Below, in pieces: positions 25,589 through 34,536 of a stretch of DNA of 47,814 nucleotides. The first letter of the stretch is position 1. Every line of letters begins with the position of its first letter. The position numbers were made by a program, and so were the translations under genes. Origin of the DNA: Bacillus sp. SM2101 (GTDB taxonomy: Bacteria; Bacillota; Bacilli; Bacillales; SM2101); contig NZ_JAEUFG010000029.1 in the NCBI RefSeq assembly GCF_018588585.1, forward strand, positions 1-47,814, given 5' to 3'. The notes beneath the pieces were generated by a model. The model was not told the DNA's origin. It saw only the letters and a program-made list of their open reading frames with translations, and ran no database searches.

Positions 25589-26728
25589 TTACAAAATTCC
25601 TCTTGCGTTTAGCCAATATAACTCACCATAGACTAGCTTGAACCAATGTAGAAAATCAGAAGTGGCAACTGGTTTAGGTGGTGTATGATAGTCGAATGTA
25701 ATCATACTTGCGTCCTCTAAACTGTTTTCTAAAAAACACGCGACTTTACCATTATATCTATGAGTTTCAGGTAAACCTTTAACACGATTCACAATATTAG
25801 GTACTAACACTTCTGTCTGATAATGTGCTGTGGAGCCAGCTTTGCTAATTGGTAAGTTAGTGGCGTCTCCTATCACATAAATTTTATCTGATCCTGCCAT
25901 TTTTAATGTATAACGATCTGTCGGAATGAAGCCGATCTCATCACCTAGTCCTGAATTTACAATCACTGGTGCCCCTTCATGAGATGGAATAGAAATGAGT
26001 AGATCATAAGAATGCTCCTCACCATCCATCGTCATTACAACCTTGCGTTGTGGATCAACTGATTCTACGTTGAAAAATGACTCGAATTCTATTTTGCGTT
26101 TCTCAAATTCCGGTTCTGCCCAAGCTGACACTGGTTGCAAGGAATGAATTCTACCTATTGGATATGTGTATTTAATCGTAATGTCGTCTTTTATACCCCT
26201 CTTGCTAAAATAATCTTCTAACATTAGGGCTAATTCTAGAGGAGCTGCAGGACATTTATGAGGAACGTCAATCGTAATAAGAATTTTACCTTTTTTCATA
26301 TCTACTAGCTTATCTCGTAATTTAATAGCCCCTTCAAGTGTATAGAAATTATCTGCTCCCTCTTGTAAACCAGGGATACTATTAAAATTAGGGTGAGAGC
26401 CAGTAGCAATAACTAAAAAATCATAGGAATATTGAGTTGTCTTTGACTTTATCATATTTTTTTCAGGGATAATTTTTTCAATATCATCAAATTGTAAATG
26501 AACATTTCTATGGACGAGTGTGTCTTGCTGACGGATAAAATGTTCAGGGGCTTTTTCATTAAATACAACATATAAATAACCAGGCTGATAAATATGCTGT
26601 TCCGTATTAGAAATTAATTGAATCTCAACTTTATCTTCTGTTATTTCATCATTTAACTGCCGTGCTAATTTATTCGCTACCATCATGCCACCACTACCTG
26701 CACCGATGATAACAATCCTTTTTTTCAT
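25589..26728 (-). CDS. SQR-like FAD-dependent oxidoreductase
   Basis: From ATG 26728 (GGAGAGGTG upstream) there are 379 residues. The FAD loop is IVIIGAGSGGMMVANKLA (4-21), a second dinucleotide-type segment is FLVIATGSHPNF, the cysteine in VPHKCPAAPLELA (Cys159) matches a redox Cys of sulfide:quinone oxidoreductases, and YVIGDAT marks the C-terminal flavin contact. A second Cys lies at 331 (VACFLEN). The third Cys of classic SQR is not seen. The protein would oxidise sulfide or persulfide and pass electrons to quinone at the membrane. DsrE- and TusA-like partners lie just upstream, supporting persulfide handling. Confidence 0.82.
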   Translation of the reverse strand: MKKRIVIIGAGSGGMMVANKLARQLNDEITEDKVEIQLISNTEQHIYQPGYLYVVFNEKAPEHFIRQQDTLVHRNVHLQFDDIEKIIPEKNMIKSKTTQYSYDFLVIATGSHPNFNSIPGLQEGADNFYTLEGAIKLRDKLVDMKKGKILITIDVPHKCPAAPLELALMLEDYFSKRGIKDDITIKYTYPIGRIHSLQPVSAWAEPEFEKRKIEFESFFNVESVDPQRKVVMTMDGEEHSYDLLISIPSHEGAPVIVNSGLGDEIGFIPTDRYTLKMAGSDKIYVIGDATNLPISKAGSTAHYQTEVLVPNIVNRVKGLPETHRYNGKVACFLENSLEDASMITFDYHTPPKPVATSDFLHWFKLVYGELYWLNARGIL

Positions 26729-26766
26729 GGAGAAAAACACCTCTCCTTCCTTCAAATTACATAAAA

Positions 26767-27006
26767 TTATCTCATTTTTCTGACCGCTATTTTGTACTCT
26801 TCTTCTATTCTTTTTAAATAAACTATTTCGTGACCCATTTTTTTGGCCCATTCGGGAATGTCAACAGCCGATCCTTTGTCGGATGAAAGAACTTCAATAA
26901 TGTCACCTACCTTACTTGTTTTAATCGTTTTAATAAGCTCCATTAATGGACCTGGACAATATGAGCCACGAGCATCAATAGACCTTGTGATCATAACATC
27001 TGCCAT
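26767..27006 (-). CDS. TusA-family sulfur carrier
   Basis: This 79-residue protein carries the persulfide cysteine in the family motif GSYCPGPLMEL (Cys17). The core is IIEVLSSDKGSAVDIPEWA. TusA-like proteins carry sulfur as a Cys-persulfide. GGAGGTG precedes ATG 27006. It lies between a DsrE-like protein and the SQR-like flavoprotein, so its job here is more likely sulfide oxidation or detoxification than tRNA thiolation. Confidence 0.9.
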   Translation of the reverse strand: MADVMITRSIDARGSYCPGPLMELIKTIKTSKVGDIIEVLSSDKGSAVDIPEWAKKMGHEIVYLKRIEEEYKIAVRKMR

Positions 27007-27034
27007 AGGAATAACACCTCCAATAAATATTTTC

Positions 27035-27436
27035 TTACATAGTTATGACTTGTGAACCTTGTGTCATTGTTAAAAATTTGGTGACCCCTATAATATCATC
27101 GAAAACGTTAATCATATCATCTTGCTGCCAGCCCATAATATCCATTGCTAACGCACAGCCGTAAATATGCAAGTCCCCTACATCTTTTCCTTCTTTTAAT
27201 AAATGATCAAATAAAGGAATATCTTTTAATAGCAGTTCTTTACCAACAACTCCTGTTTTGAATTCTTGCTTCTTGAATTGGTCAATACGAAACGACGTCA
27301 ACGCATTCATTGTTACAAAAACATTTACCTTCATTCCTGACATCGATGCTACTGATCCGACTAATGCACCTGCATGTAATTTTTCAAGCTCGTCACTCAT
27401 TAGAATAATGCCTATAGATGGTTGCTGCGCACTCAC
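27035..27436 (-). CDS. DsrE/DsrF-like sulfur relay protein
   Basis: The 133-residue protein has the DsrE/F fold, and its probable persulfide cysteine is in IYGCALAMDIMG (Cys94). The start is GTG 27436 with GGAGG eight bases upstream. It is the first gene of the DsrE-TusA-SQR-DUF1641 operon. YrkE of B. subtilis is a similar protein. The CstR-like promoter immediately upstream supports control by persulfide or polysulfide. Confidence 0.83.
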   Translation of the reverse strand: MSAQQPSIGIILMSDELEKLHAGALVGSVASMSGMKVNVFVTMNALTSFRIDQFKKQEFKTGVVGKELLLKDIPLFDHLLKEGKDVGDLHIYGCALAMDIMGWQQDDMINVFDDIIGVTKFLTMTQGSQVITM

Positions 27437-27481
27437 TTTTTATTCCTCCTTACTTAAAAATTTTATTTACAACTATATTAT

Positions 27482-27511
27482 ATATTACCCATACCCGTAT
27501 AGGTGTTACAA
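27482..27511 (-). promoter_or_regulatory. Sulfur operon promoter with CstR/CsoR-like dyad
   Basis: TTGTAA (27511-27506) and TAATAT (27487-27482) are 18 bases apart on the minus strand. The spacer contains ATACC-N6-GGTGT (27491-27506), a near-palindrome with CsoR-family half-sites. The architecture is the same as that at 2364-2391. Confidence 0.55.
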
Positions 27512-27663
27512 CTTCATGAACAGTATACTTCTTATCTTTTTTCTTCCAACAACTGTAACTAAAGTTGCTGGAAGTAAAAAACTTAAACGTCATTTATGTA
27601 TAACTCGCCATTAACAGAGCTGTCTTCAACTCTTATTTCATTCACCTTTATACAAAAACAGCG

Positions 27664-27701
27664 AAAAAGGCACTAAACAATATTATGCTTAGTACCTTTT
27701 T
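27664..27701 (-). terminator. Terminator of iadA
   Basis: AAAAAGGCACTAA (27664-27676) pairs with TTAGTACCTTTTT (27689-27701), with one mismatch. It gives a U-tract on either strand and sits 13 bases after the iadA stop. Confidence 0.8.
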
Positions 27702-27713
27702 ACATATATCTAA

Positions 27714-28883
27714 TTATTCAAATGTTCCTTTCACAATTACTTGCCTATCCTTGACCACCTGTTGTCCCTTTGCAAATACATGTTCAATATTAAGAGTTTG
27801 TTCATTTAGAATAACAATGTCTGCATCACTACCTTCTTTTAACAAACCCTTCTGTGGATACGCACCAATTGCTTTAGCAACATTAGAGGTTACGATTTTT
27901 AAAGCATCAGCAAGGTCGATATTTTTCTTCGTAACTAAGTGCTTAAAAACAGTGTATAGAGTATCCACTTTACCTACATCTAACCCAATGATGTTACTGT
28001 TTTCATTATAAACAGGTAAGCTTCCATTTCCATCAGAGCTTATCGTAATGTTTTCGACCGGAACTTTATGATTAAAACATTCTACTACGGCATCACTCGG
28101 TGTGATTTCGTCATTGTTATAAACCTCTGCGTATGTTGATATATCAATACGACCACCAACTTGTGCAAACTGAATAGCTTGTTCTAGTAGCGCCTTCGTT
28201 CTTGAAACATGTGTAGGCATGAATTGAGTAATAGGAATGTCAGTTTCTTCTACAATTCGTAATAACTGATCAAGTCGAGCGCCTCCGCTTCCTACATGGA
28301 TATGCACCATACCACTTTTGCCACTTAACATACCTGCTACTCTTGCTTCAGAAGCTAAACGAATTATTTCTTGATCCGCCATTTGTGAAGACCGATGATC
28401 TGCAAGCGCGACCTTCACACCAATTACTTTATCAATAAACATAATATCCTTCTTCACACTACCTGTAATCGTGACACTCGGTATTGTATATGAACCTGTA
28501 TGGATAAATGTCGTTATTCCTTCATGTTCTAAACCATGAGCCTTTGCGAGGAGGGATTCAATATGCCTTGTTTCACCATCTGTTCCGAGCAATCCAACGA
28601 CGGTAGTGATTCCATTTTGCACAAGATCAGATAACACCACCTCAGGTGTTCTACTATAAAAACCAAGTTCGCCACCACCACCTATTAGGTGAACATGTTG
28701 ATCAATAAACCCTGGAACGACGATCTTGTCCATTGCATCAATGACTTCCACATCAAATAGACCATGTTCTACAGAAATATCCTCAGCTATCTTCACGATT
28801 TTATCGTTAATCATTAATATGTCTGCTTTTCCGTGATAGTTAGGATTGTATATTTCACCATTTTTAATTAATATGTATGACAT
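27714..28883 (-). CDS. iadA: Isoaspartyl dipeptidase (beta-aspartyl-peptidase)
   Basis: The 389 residues form an amidohydrolase barrel close to IadA: metal ligands in IDQHVHLIGGGGE (His63, His65), the carbamylation-type lysine in GVKVALADHRSS (Lys157), HIHVGSG, MPTHVSRT and the catalytic-type Asp in ISSDGNGSLP. It cleaves beta-aspartyl dipeptides arising from damaged proteins. Length fits the family. AGGAGAG precedes ATG 28883. It is monocistronic and divergent from ppaC. Confidence 0.93.
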   Translation of the reverse strand: MSYILIKNGEIYNPNYHGKADILMINDKIVKIAEDISVEHGLFDVEVIDAMDKIVVPGFIDQHVHLIGGGGELGFYSRTPEVVLSDLVQNGITTVVGLLGTDGETRHIESLLAKAHGLEHEGITTFIHTGSYTIPSVTITGSVKKDIMFIDKVIGVKVALADHRSSQMADQEIIRLASEARVAGMLSGKSGMVHIHVGSGGARLDQLLRIVEETDIPITQFMPTHVSRTKALLEQAIQFAQVGGRIDISTYAEVYNNDEITPSDAVVECFNHKVPVENITISSDGNGSLPVYNENSNIIGLDVGKVDTLYTVFKHLVTKKNIDLADALKIVTSNVAKAIGAYPQKGLLKEGSDADIVILNEQTLNIEHVFAKGQQVVKDRQVIVKGTFE

Positions 28884-29073
28884 CTCTACTCTCCTATCTA
28901 ATTTTCACCAATCATAACATAATTTACAAAACAGTCTACAGCTCGTTATCGATATAAATCTTTATTGTAAGTATTCATATATGATAAAATATGTTGTTAG
29001 TATATATATCATATTTTAATAAAGGATTTCGACTGGAATCCTATTAATAATGAATAAGTGAAGGAGAATATGA

Positions 29074-30000
29074 ATGGAAAAAACACTCATTTTCGGACAC
29101 AAAAATCCAGATACAGATACAATCTGTTCTGCAATAGCTTATGCGGAATTAAAAACACAAATTGGGATGAACGTTGAGCCTGTACGCCTTGGTGAAGTAA
29201 ATGGAGAAACACAATTTGCTTTAGACCATTTCCATATAGATGCCCCACGTTTAGTTGAAACAGTTTCAAATGAAGTAAACAGTGTCATTTTAGTTGACCA
29301 CAACGAGCGTCAGCAAAGTGTGGATGATATCAATAGCGTTCGTGTACTCGAAGTTATTGACCATCACCGTATTGCTAATTTTGAAACGAGTGACCCTTTG
29401 TATTATCGTGCTGAACCAGTTGGTTGTACAGCTACGATCTTAAACAAGCTATATAAAGAGCACGGTGTATCAATTAAAAAAGAAATTGCTGGATTAATGT
29501 TATCTGCAATCATTTCTGATTCATTATTATTCAAATCACCGACATGCACGGAAGAAGACGTAGCTGCTGCTCGTGAATTAGCAGAAATTGCAGAGGTGAA
29601 TCTCGAAGAGTATGGCTTAAACATGCTGAAGGCTGGTGCAGATTTGAGTGATAAATCTCCTAGTGAGATGATATCCCTTGATGCAAAAGAATTCCAAATG
29701 GGTACTGCTAAAGTTGAAATTGCACAAGTAAACACAGTAGATACAGCTGATGTTCTTACTCGTAAAAACAACTTAGAAACAGCGATGTCAAATGTTATTA
29801 ATGATAAAGGTTTAGATTTGTTTTTATTCGTTGTAACTGACATTTTAACGAATGATTCAACTGCTATTGCACTAGGTGAATCTGCTAATGCTGTAGAAAA
29901 AGCATTCAATGTATCATTACAAGACAATACTGCTATTCTCAAAGGTGTTGTTTCACGTAAAAAGCAAGTTGTTCCTCAATTAACTGAAGCATTATCTTAA
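29074..30000 (+). CDS. ppaC: Manganese-dependent inorganic pyrophosphatase (family II)
   Basis: The 308 residues keep every metal ligand at the positions known from B. subtilis PpaC: His9, Asp13, Asp15 (FGHKNPDTD), Asp75 (VDHNE), His97 (VIDHHR) and Asp149 (IISDS). The C-terminal DHHA2 domain carries the substrate SRKKQ motif. It hydrolyses pyrophosphate to phosphate in the cytosol. AAGGAGA lies eight bases before ATG 29074. The gene is single, with a strong terminator at 30091-30144. Confidence 0.97.
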   Translation: MEKTLIFGHKNPDTDTICSAIAYAELKTQIGMNVEPVRLGEVNGETQFALDHFHIDAPRLVETVSNEVNSVILVDHNERQQSVDDINSVRVLEVIDHHRIANFETSDPLYYRAEPVGCTATILNKLYKEHGVSIKKEIAGLMLSAIISDSLLFKSPTCTEEDVAAARELAEIAEVNLEEYGLNMLKAGADLSDKSPSEMISLDAKEFQMGTAKVEIAQVNTVDTADVLTRKNNLETAMSNVINDKGLDLFLFVVTDILTNDSTAIALGESANAVEKAFNVSLQDNTAILKGVVSRKKQVVPQLTEALS

Positions 30001-30090
30001 GAAATACCTAAGTAACATGCTGAAGGAATCTCACTTACGAAAAATGTAAAGTGTAAGCACGGTCCAATACGTTTATACTTTTAAACCTAT

Positions 30091-30144
30091 AAAAAGCTGT
30101 TTTTTTGCACATCACTTGTTGGCATGCTTAAAACAGCTTTTTTT
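30091..30144 (+). terminator. Terminator of ppaC
   Basis: AAAAAGCTGTTTT (30091-30103) pairs with AAAACAGCTTTTT (from 30130), followed by more T. The loop is about 26 bases. Confidence 0.85.
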
Positions 30145-30196
30145 CAATCTAACAAATACACAATATAGATTAAACTTCTACAACTTTTGCTCTTAT

Positions 30197-30213
30197 GAGT
30201 AATTTAGTTACTC
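30197..30213. promoter_or_regulatory. GAGTAA-N5-TTACTC dyad after the HTH/F1-beta gene
   Basis: GAGTAA (30197-30202) and TTACTC (30208-30213) form a dyad 3 bases after the stop of the HTH/F1-beta gene. The same half-sites occur in the large palindrome upstream of that gene. No T-run follows, so it is not an obvious terminator. Confidence 0.4.
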
Positions 30214-30216
30214 TAA

Positions 30217-31263
30217 TTAAATAAGTTTCCCTACGTAGTTCATCTTCTCAACGTCAACTGAATCAAATGATCCATCTAGTATCTTTCTAACATCACTTAA
30301 CGTATCCTGAAGACTTACCGTCATTCCTTTCTGTCCACTATAAGACTCAGCAACATAGAATGGTTGAGTTAAATACGCCTCAAGTCGTTGTCCTCTCTTA
30401 TACGTCTGTACTTCAGAGGCTGGTAGGCTTTTTTCTCCTTTAATATTTACTATTGAACGCAATTCACGGTAGCGACGTAATAATTTTCTTGCACGCTGTT
30501 GAATCGTAAGGTGGGTTGGGTCAATATGTGCTCCTTCAAGAACTGAGGATGTTGAAAAAATGGGGTTCACTGCTGGAAACTTACGCCTTGCTGCAAGGTC
30601 AGCGTCAAATTGCCATAATGTTTCTAAAGGACCATACGGTAAGTCTTCATCGACTGCCTCTCCCTTTAGATCAACAAGGAAAGTAGTTACTGATTCAACA
30701 CCTACATCGTGTAGTCGTTCTTGCAAACGATGTATTTCACCTGAAATAACATGAGAGCGGTCTGTTACAAAAGTAATTTCTTTTGCTTTCCCTATGCTAA
30801 CCATCTTTTCATAAGCATCGTCGATTGAATTTATTACGAGATCCACAATCTTTTCGATATCATTTATTTCTGGGTGCTCGCCTTCTGGTTTTAACATAAT
30901 TGAATAATAGCCTTCTTTTTTTAGTCGCTCGAGCATTTCAGCAATGACGACTAGCTGCCCCATTCCAGGACGGGCTACTAAACCGACAGTTCCCCCTTTC
31001 GTTAACGGTGCAAACAAATCTAATGCTTTTATTCCCGTTTCAACCATGTTAACCTTCTCCCCTCTTAATATTAATTCGTCTAAACTACATTCTGCCAATG
31101 ATGCAAGTGCAACCAACGTACGAACTTCAGAACGCCCTACAGGAATTTTTCCGGTACATAAATTAGAAACAGTAGCTGGCCGTAAACCTACAGATTTTGC
31201 AGCACTCGTTAAATTCGGAACTCTTCTACGCAATAAAGTGACATTTAGTCTTAAATTTTCCAT
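30217..31263 (-). CDS. HTH domain fused to a degenerate F1-ATPase beta-like domain
   Basis: Residues about 8-66 form an XRE-like helix-turn-helix (LTSAAKSVGLRPATVSNLCT). From about 73 the sequence follows the F1 beta subunit: MVETGIKALDLFAPLTKGG, then the P-loop position reads GLVARPGMGQL, lacking the GKT of Walker A. KPEGEHPEIND (125-135) stands for the GERTREGND region, VDLKG (197-201) for Walker B. The C-terminal helical part matches well (FPAVNPIFSTSS, LLRRYREL, LTQPFYVAESYSG, VSLQDTL). It is therefore likely a DNA-binding regulator with a non-catalytic nucleotide- or subunit-like module; activity is inferred. AAGGAGGTG precedes ATG 31263. Confidence 0.8.
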   Translation of the reverse strand: MENLRLNVTLLRRRVPNLTSAAKSVGLRPATVSNLCTGKIPVGRSEVRTLVALASLAECSLDELILRGEKVNMVETGIKALDLFAPLTKGGTVGLVARPGMGQLVVIAEMLERLKKEGYYSIMLKPEGEHPEINDIEKIVDLVINSIDDAYEKMVSIGKAKEITFVTDRSHVISGEIHRLQERLHDVGVESVTTFLVDLKGEAVDEDLPYGPLETLWQFDADLAARRKFPAVNPIFSTSSVLEGAHIDPTHLTIQQRARKLLRRYRELRSIVNIKGEKSLPASEVQTYKRGQRLEAYLTQPFYVAESYSGQKGMTVSLQDTLSDVRKILDGSFDSVDVEKMNYVGKLI

Positions 31264-31315
31264 AATAACACCTCCTTACTTTATATAGTAATATTTATTC
31301 CATTTGAAAGCAACT

Positions 31316-31341
31316 ATAAATTACTCTTAAGAGTAATTTAT
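31316..31341. promoter_or_regulatory. Perfect 26 bp palindrome upstream of the HTH/F1-beta gene
   Basis: ATAAATTACTCTT is followed directly by its exact inverse (centre 31328/31329). It lies just upstream of a plausible promoter for the minus-strand gene (TTGCTT, 17 bases, TACTAT). It is a strong candidate operator, perhaps for autoregulation. Confidence 0.6.
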
Positions 31342-31410
31342 TTTTCGTTTTGATTATATAATGTATAATTTTCAGCGCATAATATCATATTGCCATATGT
31401 CATTTACAAA

Positions 31411-31569
31411 GGCTCTTATCCCAAACTTTTCTCTATTGTGCAAATTAGTATCATAAAAAAATAGTATTATACTGTTTGCATCGTTGACAGAAGAAAAGAT
31501 GCCACGAACGTTAGTTATAATCGTATTTATCTCTAATTACGTAAAGCAACAATTAGTGCGAAAACAGCC
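31411..31569 (+). repeat. MITE-like repeat, copy D
   Basis: A 159 bp copy. Left end GGCTCTTATCCCAAACTTTT, inner block GAAGAAAAGATGCCACGAAC, right end AGCAACAATTAGTGCGAAAA then CAGCC. It lies in the 436-base gap between the HTH/F1-beta gene and the FAD oxidoreductase; nothing else is recognised there apart from the palindrome. Confidence 0.8.
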
Positions 31570-31699
31570 TTCACAAAACAATTGAGCTGTGTAGCATACG
31601 AACCCTTTTACTACACAGCTCTTAGTTAGCTTAAACATTCCTGACACTTCAGACAAAATAATTAAAACTAGATGCACTTATGCCCTTATTTACAACAGT

Positions 31700-32914
31700 C
31701 TACATAGATGAAGCTCGATGTTTTCCATACAGCTCCATCGCTGGATGTGAGCCCTTTGTTATGACATCTCTTAATATGTTTGCTAGCACTCCGCTATAAA
31801 CCATTCCGTTATCACCATATGCATACATAAAATAACAGCTTGGGAATTCTTCATATTGTCCAATCATAGGTAATCCTTCACGGGTGCCACCATAAAAAGC
31901 ACCTAAATAATAATCTGGATTAACTGCTATGTTTGGGAACAATTTATTGAATTCCTCTACTAATTTCTTCTTTTTATGAATAATTTTCGAATCACGATCA
32001 TTAGCATAGTGGGTATTCTCGTCCAAGCCTCCAATAATTATTCGACCGTCAGGTGTTGTCCGCATATAAATGTAAGGGCGAGCAGTTTCCCAAATCAATG
32101 TTTTGTTATACCAGCCTGAAAAGTCATCTACAGGATTAGTTACGATAGCATAGGAACTAGTTAAGTACCCATTTTTTTCTTTTTTAAATTCTAATCCTTC
32201 ATAGCCAGCAGCAATAATCACATGTTTTGCTTTAATAGCATGCTTATTTGCTGTAAAAAAAGTTGTTGAACCGTTCTCAAACTTATGACCGTTAATTCTA
32301 GTTCGCTCAAATATTTGAACTCCTCTCTGTTGAGACTCCATTAGCAGACCATGCGTATATTTATAAGGATTAATTTCCCCATCATCATAAATATGCAAAG
32401 CTAATTTCTTAGCAAAAGGATACCGCTCACTAATCTGTCTTTCAGTTAATAGATCGACATGAAAGTGATGTTTATGAAGAAAGTGATATTCTTTGTTTAA
32501 CTTTTCTACTCCTTCTTCATCACTAGCATAATAAAGGCTATCTCTACGGTTGAATTCCGGGTCTATTTTCATTTGCATTGCAGCTTTTTCGATGTCATTC
32601 ATTGCTTCTTCACATAATTTTGTATGTAAAATAGCCGATTGTTCACCAAAACTATTGACTAGTTCGAATAACATTTTATCTCCCAAATATTGTATTAAAG
32701 CAGTGTTTACAGCTGTACTGCCTTGTCCAATTTGTCTTCTATCAACAACAGCCACCTTTAAATCAGTTTCACTGAGTAAATAAGCACATTGTGCACCAGA
32801 ACTCCCTCCACCTATAATAAGAACATCACAATTGATGTCTTCTTCTAACACAGGATATGATGGAGGATTGTTATAAGTTGTCGGCCAATAAAATTTACCA
32901 CTTTGCAAGTCCAT
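31700..32914 (-). CDS. FAD-dependent amine/D-amino acid oxidase-like protein (DAO family)
   Basis: The 404 residues from ATG 32914 (GAGGAG upstream) begin with the tail FYWPTTY typical of gamma-glutamylputrescine-oxidase-like proteins. The FAD loop is DVLIIGGGSSGAQCAYLLSE, then VVDRRQIGQGSTAVNTAL, and GAFYGGTREGLPMIG near the C-terminus. The family oxidises amino acids or amines using FAD. An unusually close repeat element (copy F) begins 29 bases upstream. No pathway partner is adjacent, so the substrate is open. Confidence 0.85.
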   Translation of the reverse strand: MDLQSGKFYWPTTYNNPPSYPVLEEDINCDVLIIGGGSSGAQCAYLLSETDLKVAVVDRRQIGQGSTAVNTALIQYLGDKMLFELVNSFGEQSAILHTKLCEEAMNDIEKAAMQMKIDPEFNRRDSLYYASDEEGVEKLNKEYHFLHKHHFHVDLLTERQISERYPFAKKLALHIYDDGEINPYKYTHGLLMESQQRGVQIFERTRINGHKFENGSTTFFTANKHAIKAKHVIIAAGYEGLEFKKEKNGYLTSSYAIVTNPVDDFSGWYNKTLIWETARPYIYMRTTPDGRIIIGGLDENTHYANDRDSKIIHKKKKLVEEFNKLFPNIAVNPDYYLGAFYGGTREGLPMIGQYEEFPSCYFMYAYGDNGMVYSGVLANILRDVITKGSHPAMELYGKHRASSM

Positions 32915-32942
32915 AAAATAGCTCCTCATATATATTTTCTTA

Positions 32943-33157
32943 GGCTCTTTTCGTAGGCTTCTTTACTACAATTGTCAGTTTTAAAAGAGAGAAGGTACCA
33001 GAAATGCTACGGAAAAAGCAAGACTTTATCAAACTTTTTAAGAAAAGGCCCAGGGCATAAAAGTAATATTGCAAGCTAGATCAACACCGAAGACTTCTTG
33101 TAACTCTCATGTTTTATTGCTAGTTAAGGTTCTACATTTATCCATCAGAAAACAGCT
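32943..33157 (+). repeat. MITE-like repeat, copy F (long)
   Basis: The left end is GGCTCTTTTCGTAGGCTTCT, an inner block GAAGGTACCAGAAATGCTAC follows, and the right end is ATCAGAAAACAGCT. It is about 215 bp, longer than other copies, perhaps with an insertion near 33015-33110. It fills the whole gap between splB and the FAD oxidoreductase. Confidence 0.6.
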
Positions 33158-34185
33158 TAAGTAAAATACTCAATTTTTGCTTCTGGAAAAAATTGATCTA
33201 CATAACTTTCCAATGTATCTTTAAGTTCTGCCTCTTCATCTTTTTGATAGATATATTTTCCGATTCCATACCTCCCCCATTTATACCTTCTATCTTCTTC
33301 CTCCATTTTGAGCTTTGATTTTGGATAGTTTTTTTCGATCACACGTTTAGCTGGCTTCGTAAATCTATGTTGAATCATCTCAAAGGTAATATCATCTCTT
33401 TGTGTTTTTGGTAGCTGTTCATCTAGTTTGATGAATAAATTTCGATATCCCTCTTTCCACCCTTCATGCAAGTAAATAGGGGCTACAATAAAACCTAATG
33501 GATACCCTGCATCTACAACTTTTTTAGCTGCATCAATTCGATCTGATAATGGCGACGTACCTGGTTCAAAATTTTTTATGACATAATCTGCATTGATACT
33601 AAAGCGAAAGCGAGTTTTTCCGTTATGGTTAGCAGTTAACAAATGATCTACGTGGGAGAATTTTGTGACGAACCGTAATTTACCTAAATCACTTTGTCCA
33701 AAATACTCTATTGTTCGTTTTAAAGTATGTGTTAAGTGATCGATCCCTACAATATCTGAAGTACAAGAGGCTTCAAATCTTGTCTCCTCTGGTGAACGCT
33801 CAACCATATATTGATGAGCTTGATCAAGAATTTCTTCTACATTGACATACGTTCTAATATAAGGTTTGCTTCCCATCGTCGTTTGTAAATAACAATAATG
33901 ACAATGTCCCATACATCCAGTCGCCAAAGGAAGTGCATATTCAGCCGAAGGCTTCGATGAATCAAATTTTAACGTTTTTCTAACACCTATCACTAACGTT
34001 GATTTAGCGTTACGATATTGTTGCAAATGACCTTCACCTGGTATATTCCTTACTTGATTATGAGAGGTCGTTTTTCTTATTTCGACGCCTAAGTCGTTAA
34101 ATTTATCTAAAAGCTCTTCACCAAGCTTATAAGTTATAGCATTAGGTTCATAGTAGACAAGCTGTGGCATAAAGGGCTTTACCAT
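33157..34185 (-). CDS. splB: Spore photoproduct lyase
   Basis: The 342 residues have the radical SAM cluster motif CMGHCHYC (Cys91, Cys95, Cys98) and the hydrogen-donor cysteine in EASCTSD at position 141, the same number as in B. subtilis SplB. The enzyme repairs 5-thyminyl-5,6-dihydrothymine in germinating spores. ATG 34185 has AAGGAAG upstream. It follows splA by 111 bases on the same strand. The stop codon touches the right end of repeat copy F. Confidence 0.96.
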   Translation of the reverse strand: MVKPFMPQLVYYEPNAITYKLGEELLDKFNDLGVEIRKTTSHNQVRNIPGEGHLQQYRNAKSTLVIGVRKTLKFDSSKPSAEYALPLATGCMGHCHYCYLQTTMGSKPYIRTYVNVEEILDQAHQYMVERSPEETRFEASCTSDIVGIDHLTHTLKRTIEYFGQSDLGKLRFVTKFSHVDHLLTANHNGKTRFRFSINADYVIKNFEPGTSPLSDRIDAAKKVVDAGYPLGFIVAPIYLHEGWKEGYRNLFIKLDEQLPKTQRDDITFEMIQHRFTKPAKRVIEKNYPKSKLKMEEEDRRYKWGRYGIGKYIYQKDEEAELKDTLESYVDQFFPEAKIEYFT

Positions 34186-34296
34186 ATATTTCACTTCCTT
34201 ATCGTAATGTCCGAATTGTAACTACATAAAATATAAGTCTCAGTCCCATGAATAATTAATGTTATAACCTACCGTAAATTCAATAGTCATGTTAGT

Positions 34297-34536
34297 TTAG
34301 TCTTGTTCGTAATCAAATATATTATTGAACGCTTTTTCTGCTTCTTCATACGTAGGATAAACTGCATCATCCTCGTCAATTAAATGAAAAGATTCATGAA
34401 GAAAAAGTGCAACATCATTGTTATTTTCTGGATGTGCTACTATTTCAGCTTGCTCAATATTTGCTACATTTGGGGTATGAGGGTTGCGATATATCACATA
34501 CACCTGATCTCCTGCTTTAACTTGTTTGTTATCCAT
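34297..34536 (-). CDS. splA: Spore photoproduct lyase operon regulator SplA
   Basis: This 79-residue protein matches SplA in length and pattern: DQVYVIYRNPHTPNVANIEQ, then AEIVAHPENNND, LFLHESFH and DDAVYPTYEEAEKAF. In B. subtilis SplA is a TRAP-like negative regulator of splB during sporulation. AAGGAGG precedes ATG 34536. The splA-splB order is the classic one. A forespore (sigma-G) promoter would be expected upstream, but no clear one was identified. Confidence 0.9.
   Translation of the reverse strand: MDNKQVKAGDQVYVIYRNPHTPNVANIEQAEIVAHPENNNDVALFLHESFHLIDEDDAVYPTYEEAEKAFNNIFDYEQD

Noticed and set aside
27543-27574. Inverted repeat CTTCCAACAACT/AGTTGCTGGAAG as a terminator
   Set aside because: No T-run follows on either strand. 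It is a bare dyad upstream of the sulfur operon and no role could be assigned.
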